From JAQICB01 sp046482735 (GTDB lineage: Bacteria > Bacteroidota > Bacteroidia > Bacteroidales > UBA1715), in NCBI GenBank assembly GCA_046482735.1, contig JAWOEL010000040.1, forward strand, positions 1-42,457: a stretch of DNA of 42,457 bases, given 5' to 3'. Shown piece by piece: positions 33,689-42,457 of the stretch. Position numbers and translations under genes: made by a program. Each line of letters opens with the position of its first letter. The first letter of the stretch is position 1. Under the pieces are notes generated by a model. The model was not told where the DNA came from. It searched no databases and worked only from the letters and a program-made list of their open reading frames with translations.

Positions 33689-35098
33689 ATGAAAACAAAC
33701 ATTACCACACACGTAAAAAAAACATTGGCCGATACTCTTACACCGGTAAATGTATATTTAAAAATACGCGATAAATTTTCTGAGCCACTATTACTTGAAA
33801 GCACAGATTTTCATGGCGATGAAAACAGCTATTCAATATTATGCTGCGAAACAATAGCATCTATAAGTGTAGAAAACAATACACTTACAAAACAATATCC
33901 CACAAAACCAACACAAAAAACAGCACTTTCCAAAGACATGTCAGTACCGGAGGAAATCAATTCATTTATTCAATCATTTTCCGTTTCGCAAGATATTTCG
34001 AACAAACATATAAATGGATTTTTTGGCTATAATGCTTATGATGCTGTTACATATTTTGAAGATATATCTCTTACACAACGTACAAAAGAAGAAAATGCTA
34101 TACCTGAAATTAAGTATAATTTCTATAAATATATTATTGTTTTCAATCATTTTAACAGCGAGTTATATATAATAGAAAATCTTGTAGAACACGAAGAAAG
34201 TTGTCTGCAAAATATAATAGATATAATTCAAAATAAATCATTCGGATTATTTGACTTTCAATCCACATCCGAAGAATATTCGAACTTAACCAACAACGAA
34301 TTTATTTCGAATATTCAAAAAATAAAAGAACATTGCTACAGAGGTGACGTTATTCAAACTGTACTTTCACGCCAATTTTCACAAAAATTTATTGGAGATG
34401 AATTTAATGTATATCGTTCACTTCGATCAATCAACCCATCTCCGTATTTATTTTTCTTTGACTTCGGCACATTTAAAATATTTGGTTCATCTCCGGAATC
34501 GCAAATTATTATACGAAACAACAAAGCTACAATAAATCCAATAGCAGGAACTTTTAAACGAACAGGAAATGATAAAGATGATGAAAAACTCGCAAAAGAA
34601 CTCATTTCTGACCCCAAAGAAAATTCGGAACACATAATGCTGGTAGATTTAGCACGCAATGATTTAAGTATAAGCGGCACAAACGTTTGTGTTGAAAAAT
34701 TTCGAGAAATTCAATATTTTTCTCATGTTTTACATATGGTATCAAAAGTAACGGCAGATATACCAGCCGAAACAAATCCAATACAACTTATGGCAGATAC
34801 TTTTCCAGCAGGGACTTTGTCGGGAGCACCAAAATATAAAGCTATGCAACTCATAGACACATACGAAAATCAAGGAAGAGGATTTTATGGAGGCAGCATT
34901 GGATACATAGATTTTCATGGTAACATAAATCAGGCAATTACTATACGTTCATTTTTAAGTAAAGACAACACATTGTATTATCAGGCAGGTGCCGGTATTG
35001 TTGCAAAGTCTGTAGAAGAAAATGAATTAGAAGAAATAAACAACAAACTATTAGCATTAAAAAATGCCATAAAAAATGCTGAACATATAAACCTTTAA
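33689..35098 (+). CDS. trpE: Anthranilate synthase component I
   Basis: 469 residues, full length. LLLESTDF near residue 35 matches the tryptophan-binding feedback site. The chorismate-binding core has QKIKEHCYRGDVIQTVLSRQ, NPSPYLFFFDFG, GSSPESQI, NPIAGTFKRTG, ENSEHIMLVDLARNDL, and DTFPAGTLSGAPKYKAMQLI. It converts chorismate to anthranilate with ammonia supplied by TrpG. The ATG is 184 bases after the attenuator terminator, and trpG follows 12 bases after the stop. Control is by attenuation and probably by feedback inhibition. Confidence 0.97.
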   Translation: MKTNITTHVKKTLADTLTPVNVYLKIRDKFSEPLLLESTDFHGDENSYSILCCETIASISVENNTLTKQYPTKPTQKTALSKDMSVPEEINSFIQSFSVSQDISNKHINGFFGYNAYDAVTYFEDISLTQRTKEENAIPEIKYNFYKYIIVFNHFNSELYIIENLVEHEESCLQNIIDIIQNKSFGLFDFQSTSEEYSNLTNNEFISNIQKIKEHCYRGDVIQTVLSRQFSQKFIGDEFNVYRSLRSINPSPYLFFFDFGTFKIFGSSPESQIIIRNNKATINPIAGTFKRTGNDKDDEKLAKELISDPKENSEHIMLVDLARNDLSISGTNVCVEKFREIQYFSHVLHMVSKVTADIPAETNPIQLMADTFPAGTLSGAPKYKAMQLIDTYENQGRGFYGGSIGYIDFHGNINQAITIRSFLSKDNTLYYQAGAGIVAKSVEENELEEINNKLLALKNAIKNAEHINL

Positions 35099-35110
35099 CA
35101 CATACCACAC

Positions 35111-35680
35111 ATGAATATACTCGTTATAGATAATTACGACTCATTTACATACAACTTAGTTCATTACATCAAAGAATGCACCAATGACAGAGTTGATGTA
35201 TACAGAAATACCGAAATCTCATTGCATTCAATTTCGGCATACGATAAAATACTTTTATCTCCCGGTCCCGGAATACCCTCAGAAGCAGGTATAATGCTCG
35301 AAACTATACAGACATACGGTAGTTCAAAACACATTCTTGGTGTGTGTTTAGGACATCAGGGTATTGTTGAAGCGTATGGTGGCTCTATATACAATATGGA
35401 ACAAGTTTTTCACGGCATAGAATCAACACTTACAATTGAAGACACAACTTGTCCACTCTACACAAACATTCCACAAAATTGCAAAGTTGGCAGATATCAT
35501 TCATGGAATGCAGTACGAGAAACCTTACCGGATGATTTTATTGTTACCGCAACAGACGAAGATAACAGAATTATGAGCATCCGTCACAAAACTCATACCG
35601 TATTCGGCGTTCAATATCATCCGGAATCAATACTAACCCCAGAGGGAAAACAAATAATTTCTAATTGGATACATCTATAA
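35111..35680 (+). CDS. trpG: Anthranilate synthase component II (glutamine amidotransferase)
   Basis: 189 residues, standard. Begins MNILVIDNYDSFTYNLVHYI; oxyanion strand LLSPGPGIPSEAG; nucleophile Cys in LGVCLGHQGIVEAYGG; catalytic His and Glu in VQYHPESILTPEG. Supplies ammonia from glutamine to TrpE. PabA-type dual use in folate synthesis is possible, but the trp context favours TrpG. The spacings of 12 and 10 bases show a tight operon with trpE and trpD. Confidence 0.96.
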   Translation: MNILVIDNYDSFTYNLVHYIKECTNDRVDVYRNTEISLHSISAYDKILLSPGPGIPSEAGIMLETIQTYGSSKHILGVCLGHQGIVEAYGGSIYNMEQVFHGIESTLTIEDTTCPLYTNIPQNCKVGRYHSWNAVRETLPDDFIVTATDEDNRIMSIRHKTHTVFGVQYHPESILTPEGKQIISNWIHL

Positions 35681-35690
35681 TCTATTTATT

Positions 35691-36677
35691 ATGAAAAACA
35701 TACTCAACAAATTATTTACCTATAAGACACTCACAAAAGAAGAGGCTAAACAGGTTTTAATTAATATTTCTCAACAAAAATACAATCATGTTCAAATAGC
35801 ATCATTTCTTACTGTTTTTTCTATGCGTTCTGTAACAGTTGATGAAATGACCGGCTTTATTGAAGCCTTACAAGAAGGATGTATTTCCGTTGATTTAAAA
35901 GGATATGACACAATAGATATGTGTGGCACAGGTGGTGATGGCAAAAACACATTTAACATTTCGACTATTGCTTCGTTTGTTGTTGCCGGTGCAGGTGTAA
36001 ATGTTGCAAAACACGGTAACTATGGTGTATCTTCAGGTTGCGGTTCATCTAACTTAATGGAAGCTTTGGGCTATACATTTTCTAATGATACAGCAAAACT
36101 ACAATCTGAAATTGAAAAAACCGGTATGTGCTACATGCATGCACCGCTCTTTCACCCACCTATGAAAGAAGTTGCTCCTATTCGCAAACAACTTATTATT
36201 CGCACGTTTTTCAATATTGCAGGCCCGTTAGTAAACCCAGCATTTCCTGACTCTCAAGCAGTTGGTGTGTACAACTTAGAAGTTGCCCGCATATATAAGT
36301 ATGTTTTACAAAAAGCTCATAAAAAATTTATTATCATGCACTCTCTTGACGGATATGACGAAATTTCACTTACTCATCCGGTCAAACTTATATCTCACAA
36401 CTTTGAACGTGTAATGACACCAGAAGATTTAGGATTATCTTACACACAACCTGAAAAAATAGCCGGGGGTGAAACTGTTTCGAATGCCATTCAAATATGT
36501 ATGGACATATTAACAAACAAAGCTACAGATGCACAAAAGAATGTAGTTGTAGCAAATGCAGCTATGGGAATAAAAAGTTTGCGAGACACACTTTCTTTTG
36601 ACGAATGCATTAACATGGCACGTGAATCATTAGAAAGTGGAAAGGCTCATTCTGTTATGAAAACATTGTGTTCGTAA
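35691..36677 (+). CDS. trpD: Anthranilate phosphoribosyltransferase
   Basis: 328 residues, standard length. DMCGTGGDGKNTFNISTIAS binds PRPP; VNVAKHGNYGVSSGCGSSNL matches the family's KHGN..SSxxGSxD region with Asn in place of the usual Asp at its end; FFNIAGPLVNPAF and DGYDEISLTHP follow. Transfers phosphoribose to anthranilate. It is the last gene of the unit: a strong terminator comes 45 bases later and an opposite-strand gene next. trpC, trpF, trpB and trpA are not in this window. Confidence 0.96.
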   Translation: MKNILNKLFTYKTLTKEEAKQVLINISQQKYNHVQIASFLTVFSMRSVTVDEMTGFIEALQEGCISVDLKGYDTIDMCGTGGDGKNTFNISTIASFVVAGAGVNVAKHGNYGVSSGCGSSNLMEALGYTFSNDTAKLQSEIEKTGMCYMHAPLFHPPMKEVAPIRKQLIIRTFFNIAGPLVNPAFPDSQAVGVYNLEVARIYKYVLQKAHKKFIIMHSLDGYDEISLTHPVKLISHNFERVMTPEDLGLSYTQPEKIAGGETVSNAIQICMDILTNKATDAQKNVVVANAAMGIKSLRDTLSFDECINMARESLESGKAHSVMKTLCS

Positions 36678-36721
36678 TACATAAAAATAAATCATTGAGA
36701 AATATCCCTCTGTAAGAATAC

Positions 36722-36752
36722 AAAAAAGGCTGTTTTTTTACAGCCTTTTTTT
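36722..36752 (+). terminator. Intrinsic terminator of trpEGD
   Basis: AAAAAAGGCTGT (36722-36733) pairs with ACAGCCTTTTTT (36740-36751) around six T. The right arm ends in seven T. It ends the operon 45 bases after trpD. Confidence 0.9.
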
Positions 36753-36873
36753 GCATATCTCAACACTTCAATCCATTCTATTTGCAAACCACTACTTTTA
36801 TAAGTTTACGTAAACAATACTATATGGTTACAAAAAAAAAATCGTATAATTTTGTATAGTATTCAAATAATAA
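36753..36873. other. Intergenic stretch after the trp terminator
   Basis: AT-rich, no ORF or clear structure. TAGT at 36857 might be the decayed far end of repeat copy C, but the match is too weak to call. Confidence 0.35.
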
Positions 36874-37011
36874 AAATACACATCGTAATTCTCATCTTAC
36901 AAACAAGTATCTCGAAAATCGGGACTTATTGATTTTCGAGATTTCAAAAGCCACGTCATTAAAGCTTTCGCATTAGATACACGAAAAAAAACAGTTTTCT
37001 TGCAAGCACTA
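36874..37011 (-). repeat. Dispersed repeat, copy C (truncated or decayed at its far end)
   Basis: Shares with copy B ATTCTCATCTT, CTTATTGATTTT, AAAGCTTTCGCAT, and the end CAGTTTTCTTGCAAGCACTA. Its middle has become a perfect 12-bp palindrome, ATCTCGAAAATC (36909-36920) with GATTTTCGAGAT (36931-36942). The gene-proximal end lies 47 bases past the stop of the giant surface protein gene, in the same orientation as the other copies. Confidence 0.68.
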
Positions 37012-37058
37012 CATACATTATCCACGAAAATAATATACCATAATTATTACCAATTAAC

Positions 37059-40000
37059 CTACTGTTTAATAAACTTTTGACTGGTAATAAACGATTGTGT
37101 ATAATTAGTAATAACATATACCCCTGTTGCAAATCTGTTTGGTATAACAGCCTGATTTTTACCGGCATATTGTTTTGTATATACAATTGTACCATCAACC
37201 GCCGTTATTACAACATAATTAACCTCATACGGATACCTAAAGTCCACTATAATCTCATCTTGACCAATACGGAAAGCATTTTGTGTATCTTCATTGCACG
37301 TATGAACCATAATAATTTTGGACTGAACAGTCGTACCATCAAAATCTGTTTGAGCCAATTTGTAATACACCAACCCACGATAGTCAAGATAATCAGTATA
37401 TTCATAATCAATAATTTCATTCGAAATACCTGCACCTAACACAACCGCAACTTCCTCGAAATTAACGCCGTCATATGAACGATACAAGGTAAAATGACTG
37501 TTATTTTCTTCGGAAGCTGTTTGCCAATGTATAACAATACCACCATCACCACATTCTGCATAGAGCATAGTAAGAGTTATAGGAAGAAACTGATTAGTTG
37601 CTCCGTCTATCCCTTGATAAAACGCAGCCAAACATTCATCAGCAGTTTCAAATAATGCAACCTGTGTTCCATCAACATCGAAATCGGATTGATTATCTGG
37701 CGTTTCTGTTGTGTAATATGATTCAGCATAATTAAGAGTCCCGCCAGCTTCAACATATCCAACATCATCACCACCCGAAGTTTTATTGCCACAGTAATTT
37801 AACAAACCACCATTATCCACAGTTAAATTAAACGTATACATATCCATCAAAGTAGCACCAATATTACCAATAAACATAGTACCACCATCATTCACATGAA
37901 TTTCATTTGATCCTGATTTTGCATGAGCAATAAGACCTTCGGCATACATCGTTCCGGCAACATTAAAGCCCATATCCCCCCCTGAATCACTAAAAGTAAT
38001 AATTCCATCGTCACCACTATTATCCGAATCTGACAAATACAATCCCCCTTCTACTAATTCAACCGTTAAATCAGCACCCCCAGATCCATTAGCTGGAACA
38101 ATATCCAAATTTGCATCTTCTCCAATAAAATCACCATTTAAAGTATTATTAGCATCCCCCCCATATATTTCCAAATCAATATCTGAACCTTTCACATGAA
38201 ATGTGCTATTGGGTTCAAAGAAAACAGCTTCGGGTTCTAAAAGCGTTCGTTGAAAGGTTACTTCTTTTTGAGGAGCCAGTGTGTTATCTACTAAAATATA
38301 ACCTCCTGATTTATTTATAAATTCAACATAATCTCGGGTTCCTGAAAGATCAGTAAAATCATTTAACACTGAAAAATCACCATTCGTCACTTCCAAATAT
38401 CCATGATTTACAAATTGCGTTTCATCACCATCATAAGAACCTTCAGCATGAAATGTAAAATCAGCATTTTCTACATTAATGGTACCAAGAGATTGATTTA
38501 CCACTGTTGCTTTTTCAATTAAAAAATCTTTTGAAAGAGTAAGTGTTCCGGAGTTATCTATAGAAGAGGTAGAAGCTAAGCTTGTTTCTCCATCAATAGT
38601 AAGCGAAGAGTTTTCATTGGTTACCAAACTACCACGTAAATCTAATTTTCCATTTAAGTCTACAGACACATTTTCTGCAATTGTTACCGTAGCTCCATCA
38701 TTATCATTTATCTGTAAAGTACTATTAAAACCGGAAATTGTCATATTATCAGTTATTGTTGTATCGCAATCTATAATCCAAACAGCATCATAAACCGAAA
38801 AATCAGCCGGAGGATCATCTCCGGAACCAGCAGTTAGAGACCAGTTTGCAGGATTATGCACATCACCTGAACAATTATAGGTATACGTTACCGCTGTTGT
38901 CGAGCGCGTAGCTAACAGAAACGAACTAAACGTTGTTTGTTCCGAATTAATAATTGAATTTCCGGAAATAGATCCATAAATACATGAATACGTTCCATTT
39001 GATGAAGAAGCATGTCCGATAGCATTATAAGAACCAATGCCGGCAGAATCTGTGAGAGAGACTTTTGCCTCTGTCAAATCACCGGTGTAGGAAACATCCC
39101 AATACTCAGTATTACTTTTACTAGTTAATGGAGCAACTCTTGAACCACCCGGATCTCCTTCAGTTACATCAACAGTAACTACCGGAGCAACCTCACCAGT
39201 TGTTACCGTATTAATTGAAAAACCATAATACTCAGTTCCTGCCCCTAAAGGGAATTTGTATAAACCATATGCTGCACTTAACTCTGCTTCTAAATGACGA
39301 GATAATGCACCATCAACAAATGAGGTACGTGAACCATCCGAAACAGCATTATGATTGGTGTTAACTACGGCTAATGAACACCCGTCTGTATGTAACACGC
39401 CATTACGCAACACCAGTTGTCCGGCAACAGTTGCATCGCCAGCCATAGTAGCACCAGCAGTATTATCTATACGGAGATTGAAAAAATCAAAAGCAGGAAT
39501 AGTTTGTGCTGTAGAACCATTAAAAGAAATGGTGCTTCCATCGTTTGTAACAGAACCGCCTCCCGGAGTAAAATCATGTGCTATCCCTATTACATTAGAT
39601 CCTTGCAATGTTCTATCTCCTCCTGAAATATCAAGATTATAATAATTCATTGCACCAACTGTTGCATTGCTTGCACTTGTATAAGTAACAGTTGAAGTGC
39701 CTGGATTAAACTTGCCTATAAATGTTAAAATATTTCCGCTTCCACTCAATTCCATAGTATAACTTGCTGCATTCAATTCTGTAATTGCACCTATACGTAA
39801 AGAATCCTGAACAATTATATTCCCGGTCAACGTTTTCGTTCCTCCCATTTCTGTATGCAAATTACTAAATTCAAATGCCGGAATATTCTGATCGCCGGTT
39901 CCATCAAAAATAAAAGTATTACCTGTAGCTGAAACAGTATAATTTGCTAAGCCGGAAACATCAAACACATTAGATACAGAAATCACGCCACTTTCTAATG

Positions 40001-42457
40001 TGATTGTCGCATTACTACGCGTATTATCCAGAGTTAAATCATAATAACCAGCCTCTTTCACAGTTTGTGCACCACTGCCATTATACACTACTGTACTACC
40101 ACTCGCAAGATATCCCATAGTAGGTGAACTTGCATTTGTGATAGTAAGTGTCGCATTATTTTTCACATCAACATCAACCGTTCCATCTGTTGTCAGTGCA
40201 AACGACTCCGGTATTGTGAAATTTGTAGCATTCGTTCCATCTCCAATCACAACTTTAGTTCCACTTCCCGACACAGTCCAGGCTGCATCTAATTGAGCCG
40301 TAGTAGTATTTAAAATATGGAAAGTTTGTCCATCATCAGTAAAATTAGCTGGAGAAGTTCCGGTACCATCATTATTATCCCCCCAGCTTGAAAGATCTGC
40401 TATACTACCGCTACCATTATAATAAAAATTAGTAGCCGCACTAATTGACACATTTACTGTTGCATCATCAGAACAGCCATAGAGACTCGTAACAGTTAAA
40501 GTATAATCTCCGGCATCATCAGAAGAAGAAATTGACAGCTGTGTTGGGTTTCGTTCATCACTAGTAAAACCATCTGGGCCTGTCCACGAATACGTAGCCA
40601 TACCCGACGGTCCACCGGACAATTCCAATATTGCATTTTCATATAAAGGAGTATTTGCCGTTGCCTCAGCCACAGGTTGCTCATATGTTGTTATAGCACC
40701 GGAAACATTACTGGTATCTGAAGGAGAACATGAACCGGCAACAATACAATAATAATATTCTGTTCCTACAGTTGCTGTTGAAGGTGTATAACTTGCTGAA
40801 GTTGCTCCTGAAATAGCTGTTCCGCCACTATTAGATTCAGAAGAATTTTTATACCACTGATAATTCAAATTAGCTCCGGTAGCAGTAACAGACAACGCAG
40901 TGGCAGAAAAACCAGCACATTCACTCTGTGCTGTGGTAGATGGCTGTACAGTTATTGTCGGACTATTATTAACTTCAACTAATGTTGCCGTAGAATTATC
41001 AGTACATCCGTTACTATTTTCCACAACAGCTCGAAACTCTGTGTTTTCAGTAAGTGCACCCGAGGTGTATTGTTCATTCGTATGTGTAATATCTATCCAC
41101 GTTGCGCCATCAGTCGATTTTTGCCATTTTTGAACACCATCAGAATTACCTGTTAATTCCAACACACCACTTGTTTCACCGGAACATATTGTCGAGCCTC
41201 CCGAAACACTACCAGGTGTTGGTAAAGCGTTAACAGTAACAGTCGCTTCCGACGAAACAACATCAGCACATACACCATTCGAGATAATTGCACGATATAT
41301 TGTTGTATTTGACAAAGAATTTGTTGTATGCGTTGCTGTATTATTCGTTATATCAGTCCACGAAGTTCCACCATCAGTTGATTTTTGCCATTTAGATATT
41401 GTTCCCGAATAACCGCTCAAAGTAAGAGAAGTTTGTTCTCCGTCACATATTGGGTTGGCACCTGTCACCGCAACACTACCTCCAACAGGCTGTGCGTCAA
41501 CAACAACAGACACACTCGCAGAATGAGAGGTACAGGTAGTATTAGACAATTCAACTTGAAAATCTGTATTTACAGAAAGAGCTCCTGATTCATATGAAGT
41601 AAGTCCGGCAGTGCTTGGAATTGTTGTCCAAGTCGAACCACCATCTGTCGATTTTTGCCATTCTACCACATTATCAGAATGCCCGGATAGAGTCAATGTG
41701 CCACTCGTTTCACCTTCACAAACAGTCCCGCCACCTGATATACTTCCGGGTGTTGGTGCCGCTTGCACCGTTACTGTTGTACTCGATGAATATGCATCTG
41801 CACAAACACCACTGGTTATTACGGCTCTATAACTATATTTACCATCATCTGTTAAAGTTTCACTAAACGAAGTTTGCCCGGAAGTACTTGAGATGGAGCT
41901 CCACGCTCCTCCATCAATAGATTTTTGCCAGTCCGATATTGTTCCCGAATATCCACCTCCAAGAGAAAGTGTACCCGTAGACTCATTTTCACAAATAGTA
42001 GAACCTCCTGTCACAGTTCCTCCTACCGGAGCAGCATCAACAGAACCACTACACGCAACTGTTTTAGCAGTTGCATCACCACCACTTACCGTAATATTTT
42101 CATTATATGAGCCTGCACTTGCTGAAGACTTTAAACGCACATATACCGTTTTTGGTTGAGAAGTAATTACACCACTGGCATATGCATAGGTTACAGAACC
42201 TGAAAACGTACTATTATCAATAGACACCTCAAAATTGGTACTTCCGGTAACGGTAATATCTCCTGTACCAACTAAATTTTCTCCACTAATAGTAAATGAA
42301 TCAGAAGTGGAAGTTGATGCAGCTGCTCCCGCACAATATCCAAACCTGGAAAGGGTTGTTTCGGAGGTGGTGATGGTGGGGGTGAAACATCCGGGATCTG
42401 TTTTAGATGCAGATATTGTTGTTGTTGATTCATTAAATAATATATATATTCGTTCAG
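37059..42457 (-). CDS. Giant T9SS-secreted surface protein with Ig-like repeats (5' end missing)
   Basis: About 1,798 residues are visible and the frame stays open to the right edge, so the N-terminus lies outside; a GTG at 42227 is internal. Order: a beta module ending in SGSV (to ~42040); four tandem Ig-like modules of about 90 residues (near 42036, 41760, 41490 and 41230 down to 40960), each with GGSTIC-type start, WQKSTDGG and a closing Cys; a fifth Ig-like and a PKD-like module (to ~40440); long beta-helix/filament-like regions rich in Asn, Thr and Ser (40440-37620); a beta-sandwich (IVIHWQTASEENNSHFTLYR); and a T9SS sorting domain to the end (GTIVYTKQYAGKNQAVIPNR, ATGVYVI). It is probably an adhesin or matrix protein on the cell surface. 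The module DNA repeats at about 271 bp. Confidence 0.9.
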   Translation of the reverse strand, partial: ERIYILFNESTTTISASKTDPGCFTPTITTSETTLSRFGYCAGAAASTSTSDSFTISGENLVGTGDITVTGSTNFEVSIDNSTFSGSVTYAYASGVITSQPKTVYVRLKSSASAGSYNENITVSGGDATAKTVACSGSVDAAPVGGTVTGGSTICENESTGTLSLGGGYSGTISDWQKSIDGGAWSSISSTSGQTSFSETLTDDGKYSYRAVITSGVCADAYSSSTTVTVQAAPTPGSISGGGTVCEGETSGTLTLSGHSDNVVEWQKSTDGGSTWTTIPSTAGLTSYESGALSVNTDFQVELSNTTCTSHSASVSVVVDAQPVGGSVAVTGANPICDGEQTSLTLSGYSGTISKWQKSTDGGTSWTDITNNTATHTTNSLSNTTIYRAIISNGVCADVVSSEATVTVNALPTPGSVSGGSTICSGETSGVLELTGNSDGVQKWQKSTDGATWIDITHTNEQYTSGALTENTEFRAVVENSNGCTDNSTATLVEVNNSPTITVQPSTTAQSECAGFSATALSVTATGANLNYQWYKNSSESNSGGTAISGATSASYTPSTATVGTEYYYCIVAGSCSPSDTSNVSGAITTYEQPVAEATANTPLYENAILELSGGPSGMATYSWTGPDGFTSDERNPTQLSISSSDDAGDYTLTVTSLYGCSDDATVNVSISAATNFYYNGSGSIADLSSWGDNNDGTGTSPANFTDDGQTFHILNTTTAQLDAAWTVSGSGTKVVIGDGTNATNFTIPESFALTTDGTVDVDVKNNATLTITNASSPTMGYLASGSTVVYNGSGAQTVKEAGYYDLTLDNTRSNATITLESGVISVSNVFDVSGLANYTVSATGNTFIFDGTGDQNIPAFEFSNLHTEMGGTKTLTGNIIVQDSLRIGAITELNAASYTMELSGSGNILTFIGKFNPGTSTVTYTSASNATVGAMNYYNLDISGGDRTLQGSNVIGIAHDFTPGGGSVTNDGSTISFNGSTAQTIPAFDFFNLRIDNTAGATMAGDATVAGQLVLRNGVLHTDGCSLAVVNTNHNAVSDGSRTSFVDGALSRHLEAELSAAYGLYKFPLGAGTEYYGFSINTVTTGEVAPVVTVDVTEGDPGGSRVAPLTSKSNTEYWDVSYTGDLTEAKVSLTDSAGIGSYNAIGHASSSNGTYSCIYGSISGNSIINSEQTTFSSFLLATRSTTAVTYTYNCSGDVHNPANWSLTAGSGDDPPADFSVYDAVWIIDCDTTITDNMTISGFNSTLQINDNDGATVTIAENVSVDLNGKLDLRGSLVTNENSSLTIDGETSLASTSSIDNSGTLTLSKDFLIEKATVVNQSLGTINVENADFTFHAEGSYDGDETQFVNHGYLEVTNGDFSVLNDFTDLSGTRDYVEFINKSGGYILVDNTLAPQKEVTFQRTLLEPEAVFFEPNSTFHVKGSDIDLEIYGGDANNTLNGDFIGEDANLDIVPANGSGGADLTVELVEGGLYLSDSDNSGDDGIITFSDSGGDMGFNVAGTMYAEGLIAHAKSGSNEIHVNDGGTMFIGNIGATLMDMYTFNLTVDNGGLLNYCGNKTSGGDDVGYVEAGGTLNYAESYYTTETPDNQSDFDVDGTQVALFETADECLAAFYQGIDGATNQFLPITLTMLYAECGDGGIVIHWQTASEENNSHFTLYRSYDGVNFEEVAVVLGAGISNEIIDYEYTDYLDYRGLVYYKLAQTDFDGTTVQSKIIMVHTCNEDTQNAFRIGQDEIIVDFRYPYEVNYVVITAVDGTIVYTKQYAGKNQAVIPNRFATGVYVITNYTQSFITSQKFIKQ

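Noticed and set aside
37607..37792. Small ORFs overlapping the giant gene on either strand
   Set aside because: They are frame shadows of a long repetitive coding sequence, with no independent support.
41100..41930. CRISPR-like array from regularly spaced repeats
   Set aside because: The 271-bp periodicity encodes protein modules in one open frame; the repeats are too long-spaced and diverged for CRISPR.
42225..42227. GTG as start codon of the giant surface protein
   Set aside because: The frame remains open upstream to the window edge and encodes more of the same beta module, so the GTG is internal.

Overview
The window comes from a low-GC member of the Bacteroidota, most likely class Bacteroidia. 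The evidence is lineage-typical content: two secreted proteins with type IX secretion (T9SS) C-terminal domains, a hybrid two-component system with an AraC-type output domain, a TonB-dependent receptor paired with a DUF4249 lipoprotein, the DUF5063/exonuclease pair, a WbqC protein and a long signal peptidase I. Promoter-like sites also fit the phylum pattern (TTTG or TTG at -33, TAnnTTTG at -7). Genus-level placement is not possible from the sequence alone.

Layout. 1-95: probable start of purL leaving the left edge. 96-680: non-coding DNA with a tandem 93-bp repeat and a perfect 17-bp hairpin. 681-1856: outer-membrane barrel protein. 2022-10565, all plus strand: VOC protein, MscS channel, DUF2867 NAD(P)-binding protein, a 1328-residue hybrid sensor/regulator and a His-rich putative metal exporter. 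10566-11140: repeats, including a 261-bp MITE-like element with 5-bp target duplications. 11141-13599 (minus): a 91-aa orphan, tRNA-Ser(GCU), clpS, a T9SS cargo protein and a DUF4197 lipoprotein. 13664-17814: nth, dusB, cvfB and a TreT-like glycosyltransferase. 18027-22739: DUF4249/TonB receptor pair and an unrecognised lipoprotein. 23062-29995 (minus): YfcE-like phosphoesterase, a 35-codon small ORF, WbqC, lepB, dapB, then the thrS-infC-rpmI-rplT translation cluster. 30276-31386: DUF5063 plus DEDDy exonuclease. 31645-33049: two tandem outer-membrane proteins. 33321-36752: a complete trp attenuation region followed by trpEGD and a terminator. 37059 to the right edge: the C-terminal 1,798 residues of a giant T9SS surface protein.

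The best regulatory find is the trp leader: a 19-codon peptide with three consecutive Trp codons, a segment that can pair with the left arm of a strong terminator, and trpE downstream. Other findings are an infC that appears to start at AUA behind a perfect AGGAGG, and a dispersed repeat family whose four copies all lie just after a gene, in the same orientation to that gene. In two copies the repeat's terminal TAG is the gene's stop codon. I found no CRISPR array, transposase or phage module.
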